Source: Vicingus serpentipes
GTDB taxonomy: Bacteria; Bacteroidota; Bacteroidia; Flavobacteriales_E; Vicingaceae
Length of the DNA: 64,000 nucleotides
NCBI GenBank assembly: GCA_024103385.1
Contig: JAGFIT010000031.1
Span: forward strand, 1 to 64,000
Direction of reading: 5' to 3'
The notes beneath the pieces are model-generated. The model made no database searches. It was not told the DNA's origin and was given only the letters and a program-made list of their open reading frames with translations. Shown one piece after another: positions 43,634 to 51,899 of this stretch. Positions within the stretch are counted from its first letter, which is position 1; each line of letters opens with the position of its first letter. The position numbers and the translations under genes are program-made.

Positions 43634-44008
43634 TTAAGCTTCTTTAATTTTTGAAATTTCGGCATCTGCCCACAATCCTTCTAGGTTGTAAAATTCTCTA
43701 ACTTTTTCTTGAAAAATATGTACCACCACATTCACGTAATCTAACAAAACCCATTCAGAACTTCCAAACCCTTCAGAATGCCATGGTTTTTCCTGTAAAG
43801 TGTTGTGGATTTCTTTTTCTACTGACCCTGCTAATGCACCAACGTGTGTGCTAGATGTTCCTGAACATATTATAAAATATTCACAAACTGCATTTTCTAT
43901 TCCCCTAAGATCGATACAAACTATATTTTCACCTTTTGTTTCTTGTAATCCTTTTATCGCTGTATCTAAAAGCACTTGAGATTCTTTTAGCTTTTTTATT
44001 TTACCCAT
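43634..44008 (-). CDS. rsfS: Ribosomal silencing factor RsfS
   Basis: Binds ribosomal protein uL14 and blocks subunit joining when nutrients are scarce. At 124 residues it has the usual length, with the family segments ICSGTSSTHVGALAGSVEKE and EWVLLDYVNVVVHIFQEKVR followed by FYNLEGLW. It lies 15 bases ahead of ftsH. A minus-strand TTACTTTG (44040-44033), one mismatch from TAnnTTTG, is 25 bases upstream and may serve as its promoter. It diverges from birA. Confidence 0.95.
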   Translation of the reverse strand: MGKIKKLKESQVLLDTAIKGLQETKGENIVCIDLRGIENAVCEYFIICSGTSSTHVGALAGSVEKEIHNTLQEKPWHSEGFGSSEWVLLDYVNVVVHIFQEKVREFYNLEGLWADAEISKIKEA

Positions 44009-44109
44009 TCACTATTAATCGTTTAATACTTGCAAAGTAACGAAATATACTTGACGTATATAAAATAAATAATCATTTCAATAAACTTTTTTATCCCTGT
44101 TAGTTTCAA

Positions 44110-44117
44110 TATTTTTG
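44110..44117 (+). promoter_or_regulatory. Candidate -7 promoter element for birA
   Basis: TATTTTTG matches TAnnTTTG and ends 5 bases before the birA ATG, so transcription would start at or next to the start codon. It may therefore indicate a leaderless message, or be a chance match in AT-rich DNA. Confidence 0.3.
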
Positions 44118-44122
44118 GAATT

Positions 44123-44872
44123 ATGTATGAAACACTTTTTTTTGGGAAGGAAAAGATTAATCTTGAAAAAGTAGACTCTACCAATACTTACCTTAAACAA
44201 TTACTAGCAGATAGTAAAGATTTGATAGAAGGATTGGTAGTTATTACACAACAACAAGAATTAGGTAGAGGGCAAAGAGGTAATTATTGGCAAAGTGAAC
44301 CTAATAAAAACATCACTTTTTCTTTATTAATAAGACCTAAAATAAGTGTCTCAGATCAATTTATGATTTCTAAAACAATTAGTTTAGGGGTAGTAGATTT
44401 CTTAATTGCTGAAGGGATTAAAAATGTTACGATTAAATGGCCCAATGATATCTATATTGAGAACACGAAAATAGCAGGAATTTTAATAGAAAATGTATTA
44501 AAAGGAAGTAGTATAGACGCAGTTATTGTAGGTGTAGGATTAAATGTAAATCAGCTTTGGTTTGCTAATCTGCCCAATGCCACTTCATTGAGATTAATCA
44601 ATGGAGTTGAATTTGATTTAGAAGAAACATTAAATAAATTGTTGTTTTTTATAGAAAAACGCTATTTGATATTGAAAAAATTGAATTTTTTTAGTTTAGA
44701 TAAGGATTATATAAAACATTTATTTCGAATTAATGAACTCCATAATTATGAAATTAGTAATGGTATTGTTCAAGGCGAGATTGTTGGGGTAAGTCAATCA
44801 GGTAAACTTCAAATCAATATCAATGGTGTTGTTCAAGAGTTTGATTTGAAAGAAGTGAAAATGATTATTTAA
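44123..44872 (+). CDS. birA: Biotin--[acetyl-CoA-carboxylase] ligase
   Basis: Attaches biotin to the carboxylase carrier protein. The 249-residue enzyme begins with the ligase domain and has no N-terminal DNA-binding helix-turn-helix, so it cannot be a BirA-type repressor. It has the conserved STNTYLK, the biotin-adenylate loop ELGRGQRGNYW and KWPNDIYI motifs and a small SH3-like C-terminal domain. It converges on the SRPBCC gene with a 5-base gap. Confidence 0.95.
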   Translation: MYETLFFGKEKINLEKVDSTNTYLKQLLADSKDLIEGLVVITQQQELGRGQRGNYWQSEPNKNITFSLLIRPKISVSDQFMISKTISLGVVDFLIAEGIKNVTIKWPNDIYIENTKIAGILIENVLKGSSIDAVIVGVGLNVNQLWFANLPNATSLRLINGVEFDLEETLNKLLFFIEKRYLILKKLNFFSLDKDYIKHLFRINELHNYEISNGIVQGEIVGVSQSGKLQININGVVQEFDLKEVKMII

Positions 44873-44877
44873 TAGTT

Positions 44878-45285
44878 CTAACTTATTTTTACGTTGTTTA
44901 CTTGACTTACAAAATCATTAAAAAAATTAGTCAACGGTTTTTCTAGCATCATCTTCATAAAAGGATTGATGCTACTTCCTTCAAAAATTAAATAAACTTC
45001 CGTTTGATTTTCGTTTACTTCTGAAAGATAAATGTTTAGTGTAAATTTAATGGGAGATTTTCCATGGGAATCTAAATAGATAAGAGTGTTTGGGGTAGTG
45101 GCTACTCGTTTTAAACCAATGTCACTTAATCCTTTAATTTTACAGGTACAAGAATCCTCGGTAGCGTCCCAGTTTTCAATTTTATCTTCAGGAAATAACT
45201 TTCTATAATTGTTTAAATTGGATAGAAACTGGAAAACAAGAGCAGCATTTTTATCAACTATTTGACGATTAGATTCGATAATCAT
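44878..45285 (-). CDS. SRPBCC (START-like) lipid-binding-fold protein
   Basis: A 135-residue cytoplasmic protein with the START/SRPBCC pattern: an N-terminal strand (MIIESNRQIVDKNAALVFQF), a helix-linked beta sheet through residue 105 and a long C-terminal helix (PFMKMMLEKPLTNFFNDF). The fold makes a hydrophobic pocket for lipids or polyketides. The ATG overlaps the pyrE stop by four bases (ATGA), so it is coupled to pyrE. Ligand unknown. I recall the pyrE-SRPBCC pairing in other Flavobacteriia. Confidence 0.82.
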   Translation of the reverse strand: MIIESNRQIVDKNAALVFQFLSNLNNYRKLFPEDKIENWDATEDSCTCKIKGLSDIGLKRVATTPNTLIYLDSHGKSPIKFTLNIYLSEVNENQTEVYLIFEGSSINPFMKMMLEKPLTNFFNDFVSQVNNVKIS

Positions 45286-45947
45286 GAGTTTTCTAGCTTT
45301 TCATTAGTTGGAGACCATTTCTCAGGATTGGCTCTCCACTCAGTCAATGATTTCACATTTAATTCAGAAATATGATGTGATTTTACAGCAACCTCTAATA
45401 AGATATGATAATCACTTAAAGTGATAAGTTTACATTTTTTTTCTTTAAAATTTTTCTTAGCTAACTCAAAGTCATAGGTGAAAATAGCTACCATTCCCAA
45501 CACATTACAGTTGTTTTCTCTTAAAGCATCTACTGCTTTTAAGCTACTTCCTCCAGTAGAAATTAAATCTTCAATAACAACTACATTTTGTCCTTCAAAG
45601 ATATCCCCTTCAATTAGGTTTTTCATTCCATGGCCTTTTGAAGATGAACGAATGTAAGCAAATGGTAATCCTAAAGCTTCGGCAACTAAAGCACCATGAG
45701 CAATCCCACCAGTAGCAACACCAGCAATAACTTCAGCATTAGGGAAGTGTTCGTGAATGGCGCTAACAAATTGCTGACGAATGTGTGTTCTAACAGGAGG
45801 GTAGGATAATGATTTTCTATTGTCGCAATAAATAGGTGAACTCCATCCTGATGCCCAATTAAAAGGGGTTGTGGGATTCAATTTAATAGCTTTAATTTGT
45901 AATAGCGATTCTGCTATCTTTTTTGCGGACTCTTCATTAAATATCAT
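45282..45947 (-). CDS. pyrE: Orotate phosphoribosyltransferase
   Basis: Joins orotate to PRPP in pyrimidine synthesis. The product is 221 residues from ATG 45947 (MIFNEESAKK); an in-frame codon at 45974 lies inside the neighbour's coding region and is less likely. Visible motifs are FNWASGWSSPIYCDNRK for orotate, VATGGIAHGALVA, and the PRPP loop VVVIEDLISTGGSS. The divergent NUDIX gene begins only 7 bases away, so the promoters must overlap coding DNA on both sides. Confidence 0.95.
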   Translation of the reverse strand: MIFNEESAKKIAESLLQIKAIKLNPTTPFNWASGWSSPIYCDNRKSLSYPPVRTHIRQQFVSAIHEHFPNAEVIAGVATGGIAHGALVAEALGLPFAYIRSSSKGHGMKNLIEGDIFEGQNVVVIEDLISTGGSSLKAVDALRENNCNVLGMVAIFTYDFELAKKNFKEKKCKLITLSDYHILLEVAVKSHHISELNVKSLTEWRANPEKWSPTNEKLENS

Positions 45948-45954
45948 GCAACAA

Positions 45955-46569
45955 ATGTATAAAGTTTTTCTCAACGATAAAGGGTTTTACTTTACGAATA
46001 ATAAAGAATTTATTAAGAGCTTATCTAACTGCTTAGTAATTAATTTCTTTTCAAAATCACTAATTGATGATTTATATCGACTGCTAAAAAAAGATAGTAA
46101 AATAGAACATATATTGTTTAACGTTAAAGATACAGAGGGAGCTTTTATAGCCTTTCAACATCATTTTAAATCTATTAAGGCAGCAGGTGGCTGGGTAAGA
46201 AACATCCAAAATAAAACATTATTTATTCATCGTTTAGGAAAATGGGACTTGCCTAAAGGAAAAATAGAAGAAGGGGAAAAAAAAGAGGCTGCTGCTATCA
46301 GAGAGGTTGAAGAAGAGTGTGGTATTAAGGGGTTAAAAATCATAAAACAACTCCTAGATACTTTTCATTTGTATGAATTAGGTGAGAAAGTTATTTTAAA
46401 ACAAACTTTTTGGTACGAAATGATTACTAATTTTGATGGAGATTTGATTCCTCAAATAGAAGAGAATATTACCGAAGCTGTTTGGTTTTCAAACAATGAA
46501 ATTCATCAAAAGGCATTAACCAACACTTATGCTTCTATTAAAGAATTGATAACCCTTAATGTCGATTAA
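45955..46569 (+). CDS. NUDIX hydrolase
   Basis: A 204-residue protein. The NUDIX box is complete as GKIEEGEKKEAAAIREVEEE and the following CGI, matching G-x5-E-x7-REVEEECGI at about residues 96-118. The N-terminal 70 residues form a separate small domain with no recognised motif (LINFFSKSLIDDLYRLLKK-like helices). It hydrolyses a nucleoside diphosphate linked to another group; the substrate cannot be named. I prefer ATG 45955 because the ATG at 45946 would share bases with the pyrE start codon. The 3' end overlaps the next convergent gene by 14 bases. Confidence 0.88.
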   Translation: MYKVFLNDKGFYFTNNKEFIKSLSNCLVINFFSKSLIDDLYRLLKKDSKIEHILFNVKDTEGAFIAFQHHFKSIKAAGGWVRNIQNKTLFIHRLGKWDLPKGKIEEGEKKEAAAIREVEEECGIKGLKIIKQLLDTFHLYELGEKVILKQTFWYEMITNFDGDLIPQIEENITEAVWFSNNEIHQKALTNTYASIKELITLNVD

Positions 46570-48022
46570 TTAAATCGTAAAAGTCTTTTTCAATATTGTC
46601 TTCTGTAGCTCTTTCCGCAGTTCCTCCAGGTCTTCCAGCAGGAGCCTTTATAACAATACCTTTTTTATCTACTAAAATATAGCTAGGAAAGGTTTTTACT
46701 TGATATTTTTCGGTAAGGTTTTTGTCGTTGCCTACGTGTAAGAAAGTCCATTCGTAGTTGGGGTTCTCATTAAGAAATTTTGTTAGCTTAGAAAAGTCGT
46801 TATCAGCACAAATACTAATAAATTCAATTTTTCCTTGATATTTTTTATACATCGTGTGCATCACTTTCATTTCCTTTAAAGCAGGAATACTCCATGTGGT
46901 GAAGAAATTAATATAAAGGTGTTTTCCTTCAAAACTGTTAGAGTTAATTAATTCTTCTTTACCATTTTTTAAAGCGAAAGAGGGAGCTTTACTTCCTTCA
47001 CCAAACTTTTTCAGCGTTATTTTTTTAATAATGTTTTTAGCAATTATTTTTTGTTCAGGGTATTTTGAGCTAATTGCTATTTCGTTGAGTAGTTGAAGTA
47101 TGTGTTCATTATTAAAGTACTTGCCTCCGTAAACCTCTTGCAACCCGTTTAACAGAAAAAGATTTTTAAATTCATCATCAGTTAAAAAAGGATATTTACC
47201 CAAAATTTCTGAAAGTTTTGGGTAGCTAGGATCATCATTAATAGTGGTACTAATATCAAATCCTTTTACTTTTTGTAGTGTTAATTTTTTAAATTCTCCC
47301 TTGAAAAAAGCTTTAAAAAAAAGCATGTACTCAGGGTTGTCATAAACTACAGGTTGTTTGTCAAGATATTTTAGATAGATGTTGGCTTTGGTATCTTGAC
47401 TATTTTTTCCGGAAGTATATACATTGTAAGAAACATCAAGACTATTAAACATAGAAGCAATGGAGTAGGTAATATAGCTTTTAATAAAAGCAGAGGAGGA
47501 GTTTTCAACTTTTTTTAACATTTCTTTCTCAAAAGCTTCAATTTTAGGTTCTATCTCTCTATTTCTCTTTTCGAAAAGAGATTTATTTTCTTCAATAAAG
47601 TCATCGTAATGCTGATTGAATTTTTTGACCTGTTGATTTAACTCGTTAGGAACAGGGAAATTAAATTTTAATGAAAGTAGCTTGTCGTATATTCTTCCTT
47701 TGTTAAAAGCCTCATCATAACTTAAATTAATGTGATACACTTTTCCAGGTTCTGCAAAGAACCAAGTTGTTTTATCCTCAATTTTTATCATTACTTTTTT
47801 TATGGTATTGGCGTCAAATTGAAATTGAAAATTACCATCGGACTGGATGTTGGTAAACCCAATTTTTTCCTGTGTTTGAGTAATGTAATCAGTATAAGTG
47901 TATATGGAAATTTCTTTCCCATTAAACGAGCTTACTTTTCCCTTAATTACAGTATTACTGGCATTTATGAAAGAAACTATAAATAATAAGATGATATGGA
48001 ATAGAAAAGCGCGTTTTATCAT
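46556..48022 (-). CDS. TlpA-like thioredoxin-fold protein lacking the CxxC motif
   Basis: A 488-residue secreted protein. After a signal peptide (residues 1-22) comes a beta-rich domain of the type found in Bacteroidota DUF4369 proteins (about 25-115), a helical middle, and a C-terminal thioredoxin fold from about residue 340. The active-site position reads FTTWSIPALKEM, where redox TlpA proteins have WCxPC, so both cysteines are replaced. Cis-Pro equivalent is kept in VKTFPSYILVDKKG. It should therefore bind or chaperone rather than reduce. It precedes coaD in the opposite sense of the NUDIX gene. Confidence 0.85.
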   Translation of the reverse strand: MIKRAFLFHIILLFIVSFINASNTVIKGKVSSFNGKEISIYTYTDYITQTQEKIGFTNIQSDGNFQFQFDANTIKKVMIKIEDKTTWFFAEPGKVYHINLSYDEAFNKGRIYDKLLSLKFNFPVPNELNQQVKKFNQHYDDFIEENKSLFEKRNREIEPKIEAFEKEMLKKVENSSSAFIKSYITYSIASMFNSLDVSYNVYTSGKNSQDTKANIYLKYLDKQPVVYDNPEYMLFFKAFFKGEFKKLTLQKVKGFDISTTINDDPSYPKLSEILGKYPFLTDDEFKNLFLLNGLQEVYGGKYFNNEHILQLLNEIAISSKYPEQKIIAKNIIKKITLKKFGEGSKAPSFALKNGKEELINSNSFEGKHLYINFFTTWSIPALKEMKVMHTMYKKYQGKIEFISICADNDFSKLTKFLNENPNYEWTFLHVGNDKNLTEKYQVKTFPSYILVDKKGIVIKAPAGRPGGTAERATEDNIEKDFYDLINRH

Positions 48023-48031
48023 TGAAGCAAC

Positions 48032-48499
48032 TTATTTTAGAAGATTTTGTTGAATGGCTGATGGTACAAACTGACTTGCATCACCTCCATTGATAATTAT
48101 ATCACGTACAATTGTTGAATTTATTGCAGCAAGTTCAGGAGAGGTTAATAAATAAATGGTTTCTATTTGTTTATCAAGCGATTTATTCATTTGCCCGATA
48201 GGAGCTTCGTAACTGTAATCAGCACTACTTCTTAGGCCTCTTAGAATATAATCAGCTTTCATTTTTTTACAAAAATCAACAGTCAATCCATTATATTGAG
48301 CTACCTCTATTTTTTCGTTATCTGCAAATGTCGCTTTAATCCATTGGATACGTTCTTCTATAGTAAAAAGATATTTCTTAGCAGTATTGGTGCCTATGCC
48401 TATTATAATCTTATCAAATAAAGAAGTTCCTCTTTTGATGATATCTTCATGTCCTTTTGTGATGGGGTCAAAAGAGCCGGGAAATACTGCAATTTTCAT
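48032..48499 (-). CDS. coaD: Pantetheine-phosphate adenylyltransferase
   Basis: Fourth step of coenzyme A synthesis, making dephospho-CoA. At 155 residues the length is standard. The nucleotidyltransferase motif GSFDPITKGHEDII is at residues 8-21 and the ATP-binding region includes RGLRSSADYSYE and the C-terminal NSTIVRDII motif. The gene lies 35 bases after the DUF6268-like gene and 9 before the thioredoxin-like gene, in one leftward run. Confidence 0.96.
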   Translation of the reverse strand: MKIAVFPGSFDPITKGHEDIIKRGTSLFDKIIIGIGTNTAKKYLFTIEERIQWIKATFADNEKIEVAQYNGLTVDFCKKMKADYILRGLRSSADYSYEAPIGQMNKSLDKQIETIYLLTSPELAAINSTIVRDIIINGGDASQFVPSAIQQNLLK

Positions 48500-48534
48500 A
48501 GCTAAATCAATTTATTGTAAAATTAATTAAATAA

Positions 48535-49425
48535 TTAGTTAAGATGGTATCTGTATATTAATCTAACCTTAAAAACAAGACCATCTTTAAAAGTAGGGTT
48601 CAATACAGTTCTGTTATCACCAAAACGGAAAGCAGAAATTCCTAAATCTGCTTTATCATTGTCATCATATGCTTTATAGCTTCTGCCAATGGAATAACCA
48701 GTTTTGGTTTGAATTAAAATGCTTTTTTTTATGTTGAATTGGAGGTATCCGAAAATTTCATTTGTTTTCTTTACCACATAGGTATTGTGGTTTTCCATGT
48801 TGTAGCTCCTTACAAAGGCAGTAAAGTTAGTGCCTATATTTAACCAATTTGCTAGCTTGTAGTTTACATTTGCCCAAATGGGGAGTGTAAAATTAGCTTC
48901 CAACTTTTTATTTGGGCTATTGTAATAAAAACCGAGTAACGGAACGAAAAAAGGGCCAAATAATTCGTTGTTGTAATACATACCAACGTTATATTTTAAA
49001 TTCTCTTTTTGGGTATACTTCATCAATAATAATGCTCCTAATTGGAAATCTTTAGTAGCAAATTCTTTGAAATTAGATGATATTTTAGGGAGCAATAAGT
49101 AGGTTCCTGACCATTTTTTCGAATGGTTACGATTATATCCTATTTTGAGATTAATTGTGGAAAAGGTTTCATAATCACTTTGTGGGTGTAACCTAGTTTT
49201 TATTTGCTCTAAATATAAACCTGTTAAAATTGCAGAACTATCATTTAACTGTATGGGTAATGTGATATCTGCTCCATATTCAACAATATTACTTTTACCC
49301 AAAATACTATCAAAATTATTATCTGGTGTTGATGCATAATGAAACCGAGCTAAATCAATATAATTCTGAGCTTCACTTCCAAAAGATAGGCTAATAAAAA
49401 TAAATAAAGCAGTAATTTTTTTCAT
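48535..49425 (-). CDS. DUF6268-type outer-membrane protein
   Basis: The product is 296 residues from ATG 49425, chosen because a signal peptide (MKKITALFIFISLSFGSEAQ) starts there; an earlier start at 49488 lies within the phosphoesterase gene. The mature region has repeated short strands with aromatic residues (INLKIGYNRNHSKKWSG; GPFFVPLLGFYYNSPNKK) and ends RLIYRYHLN, consistent with a small outer-membrane barrel. I recall this family as DUF6268, without known function. The start is 5 bases from the preceding stop, so both are co-transcribed. Confidence 0.78.
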   Translation of the reverse strand: MKKITALFIFISLSFGSEAQNYIDLARFHYASTPDNNFDSILGKSNIVEYGADITLPIQLNDSSAILTGLYLEQIKTRLHPQSDYETFSTINLKIGYNRNHSKKWSGTYLLLPKISSNFKEFATKDFQLGALLLMKYTQKENLKYNVGMYYNNELFGPFFVPLLGFYYNSPNKKLEANFTLPIWANVNYKLANWLNIGTNFTAFVRSYNMENHNTYVVKKTNEIFGYLQFNIKKSILIQTKTGYSIGRSYKAYDDNDKADLGISAFRFGDNRTVLNPTFKDGLVFKVRLIYRYHLN

Positions 49426-49429
49426 CACA

Positions 49430-50671
49430 TTAACAAAGTTCAAATACAGTAATTTCAGGCAAGATACCAACTCTTCCAGGATAACCAATAAAACCTAAAC
49501 CCCTATTCACGTAAATTTGCTGATCTTCTTTTTCATAGTGTCCTGCCCAGTATTTATAGAGGTATTTTGAAGGGCTCCATTTAAAACCTGGAATTTCAAT
49601 ACCAAATTGCATTCCATGTGTATGACCCGAAAACGTTACAGCAATGTCTTTGTGCTCAGGTAGTACTTTTGCTTCCCAATGGGAAGGATCGTGACTGAGT
49701 AGTAGTTTTACATCCTCTGGCAAACAACCTTCTTTGGCTTTAGAAATATCTCCATATTTTTGAAAACGGGCTTCACTTCCCCAATTTTCAACCCCCACAA
49801 TTGCCAATCGGTCATTATTTTTTTGAATGATATGACTTTCGTTTAACAATAACTTCCATCCCAATTGCTGATGTACTTTTTTCATTAATTCATAATTGTG
49901 TTTTTTACCTTCCAAATCATCTTTTTGGTAAAAATAATCGCCATAATCATGATTACCCAAAATGGAATATACTCCTAAAGGTGCTGTTAGTTGTTTTAAG
50001 GTATCTATAAAAGGAATAACTTCTTCAGTTATTTCATTGACCAAATCGCCTGTAAAAAAGATAATATCAGGCTGTTGTTGCTCAATAATATTTACCACCT
50101 TTTTTAAAGGTTCATTGGTAAGAAAACTTCCTGAATGGATGTCTGAAATTTGTACAATTTTTAATCCTTTAAAAGATGAAGGAAGGCTAGGGATTTTTAA
50201 TGATTGATTTCTTATTTTGAAATCGAAAGCACTCTTAATTATGCCATACATTAGCGTTCCAAAAGGAATAATGGAGGCAACAATGGCTGATTTTTTTAAA
50301 AACTGCCTTCTGCTAGGAACGAATTCTTTCGTTTTTTGAAAAAATAATTTTCTTTTTAGAAACAATAGCAAACTTTTTAAATCGTGAAGTAGAATAAAAA
50401 TCGAACCTATAATTTTGGAGAGAATAATAATAAGCACGATTCCAAATAAATAAATTCTAGCAAATTTTGGAGGAACTTGCTTTGAGGTGAAATACGAGGC
50501 AATAAAAAATAGAAAAATAATGGTAGCAATAGTGTATATCCAGTAACTAATTTTGATGGTTAACCTAAACTGAGGTCTTAATCTTTCAATAAACTTATTT
50601 AAAGCCCTATAGTAATAAATATCTATAGGTAAAATAATGAGAATTCCTGCTATTATAAAATATAAAGACAT
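49430..50671 (-). CDS. Membrane-anchored metallophosphoesterase
   Basis: A 413-residue protein. Residues 1-125 carry about four membrane segments and a basic stretch; RRQFLKKSAIVASIIPFG (about 120-140) resembles a twin-arginine-type start of the catalytic part. The phosphoesterase motifs follow in order: DIHSG, GDLVN, GNHDYGD and GHTHGMQFG. Related YkoQ/YaeI-type enzymes hydrolyse phosphodiesters at the membrane surface, including UDP-sugar-lipid compounds. It lies 13 bases after the O-antigen ligase gene and may belong to the same transcript as the polysaccharide locus. Substrate unproven. Confidence 0.88.
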   Translation of the reverse strand: MSLYFIIAGILIILPIDIYYYRALNKFIERLRPQFRLTIKISYWIYTIATIIFLFFIASYFTSKQVPPKFARIYLFGIVLIIILSKIIGSIFILLHDLKSLLLFLKRKLFFQKTKEFVPSRRQFLKKSAIVASIIPFGTLMYGIIKSAFDFKIRNQSLKIPSLPSSFKGLKIVQISDIHSGSFLTNEPLKKVVNIIEQQQPDIIFFTGDLVNEITEEVIPFIDTLKQLTAPLGVYSILGNHDYGDYFYQKDDLEGKKHNYELMKKVHQQLGWKLLLNESHIIQKNNDRLAIVGVENWGSEARFQKYGDISKAKEGCLPEDVKLLLSHDPSHWEAKVLPEHKDIAVTFSGHTHGMQFGIEIPGFKWSPSKYLYKYWAGHYEKEDQQIYVNRGLGFIGYPGRVGILPEITVFELC

Positions 50672-50684
50672 TGAAACTTAGGGG

Positions 50685-51899
50685 TTAATTCAATTGCTTT
50701 TTGTTAGAGAAATAGGCCGAAAAAAATAATGCATTGAAAAATGCATAAAAAATAACTCCAGCTTGACGTTCTAATATGGATTCAGTTAACGCGTTTAGTA
50801 AAATCAATAAAAGAAAAAAGACGTAGACATAATGTTTTTGTTTGAAAGACCAAATTAAAGGGCTGATTAATATTAAGATTAAAGTAATCCCACCACCTAT
50901 AAGACCTAAAGCAATAGAAGTTTGTAAAAATTGGTTGTGCGGGTTTAGTCTTTTCTCTGCAAGTATTGTAAGATTCTGCTGAAGGTATTCTTCTACAAGC
51001 ACATCTTTTACATCTCCAGTACCATAACCTAATAGAGGCTTTTCTTTAATAAGTTTGATAGCTGCGTTCCACGCATAAATTCGAACTCCTGTGGTAGATT
51101 CTTCAGACGTTTTTTTGGAAGTTAATTCAGAGAAGAACTCATTCACTCTTACATGAAAAGAGTAAGAGTATTGATAGGTAATGGATAACCCTGAAATTAT
51201 AATTAACAAGGCGATAAAACTCTTATAGTAATTTTTATGTTTTATAGTTCCAAACGTAATAGCAAACAATTGAGTAAATAACATGGATATGATACCTAAT
51301 TTAGAAGAGAGTAGAATTATTAGAATAGATAAAAACACATTAAGACTAATTGTTTGTAATGAGTTTAGGTTAAACTGTTCATTGGGTTTGAAATAAAAAT
51401 AATAAACAATGATTAAAGCTAAATTCAAATACATTGAAAAATAACTAGGGTGGTGAAAGATGGATAGTTTAGAATAGAAGAGTTCTGATTCTTCCTTTGT
51501 AATCATAAATTGAAAAACAGCATCTCCTAAGCAGATTACACTAGAGAGAATAACCCCAAATAGAAACCATTTTAATATGATTGGTAGTTTATCTTTCATA
51601 TTAATTCGGGATATATAGAATGTTATAGGAAAAATTAACAAAGAAAATTTAGTTTCTAAATCCAAAAACGCAAGATGTAGGTTAGCACTGTTTAATAAAC
51701 CTATCACGTAAGCTATGTATATAACAGTAAAAAGCAGTATGGTCTTCTTATTTTCTTTAAATGAATAGTTCCCATTGATGAGAGTAGTGATAAAAAAAAT
51801 ACCCGCTACAGGAGGAATTATTTTTTGATGAAAAGGCAGTACAAAGCTGAGTGCTAGTAATGAAAAATAATTGATGTTATGTAGCGTTTTAGAATTCAT
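50685..51899 (-). CDS. O-antigen ligase/polymerase-like membrane protein
   Basis: A 404-residue protein with 10-12 membrane segments. The large periplasmic loop between about residues 225 and 310 contains the WaaL/Wzy-family NPHNQFLQTSIALGLIG motif and GYGTGDVKDVLV. Proteins of this type polymerise lipid-linked repeats (Wzy) or transfer the glycan to lipid A or a protein (WaaL); sequence does not tell them apart. It is the last polysaccharide gene in the leftward run, and its start overlaps the gene before it by 11 bases. Confidence 0.85.
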   Translation of the reverse strand: MNSKTLHNINYFSLLALSFVLPFHQKIIPPVAGIFFITTLINGNYSFKENKKTILLFTVIYIAYVIGLLNSANLHLAFLDLETKFSLLIFPITFYISRINMKDKLPIILKWFLFGVILSSVICLGDAVFQFMITKEESELFYSKLSIFHHPSYFSMYLNLALIIVYYFYFKPNEQFNLNSLQTISLNVFLSILIILLSSKLGIISMLFTQLFAITFGTIKHKNYYKSFIALLIIISGLSITYQYSYSFHVRVNEFFSELTSKKTSEESTTGVRIYAWNAAIKLIKEKPLLGYGTGDVKDVLVEEYLQQNLTILAEKRLNPHNQFLQTSIALGLIGGGITLILILISPLIWSFKQKHYVYVFFLLLILLNALTESILERQAGVIFYAFFNALFFSAYFSNKKQLN

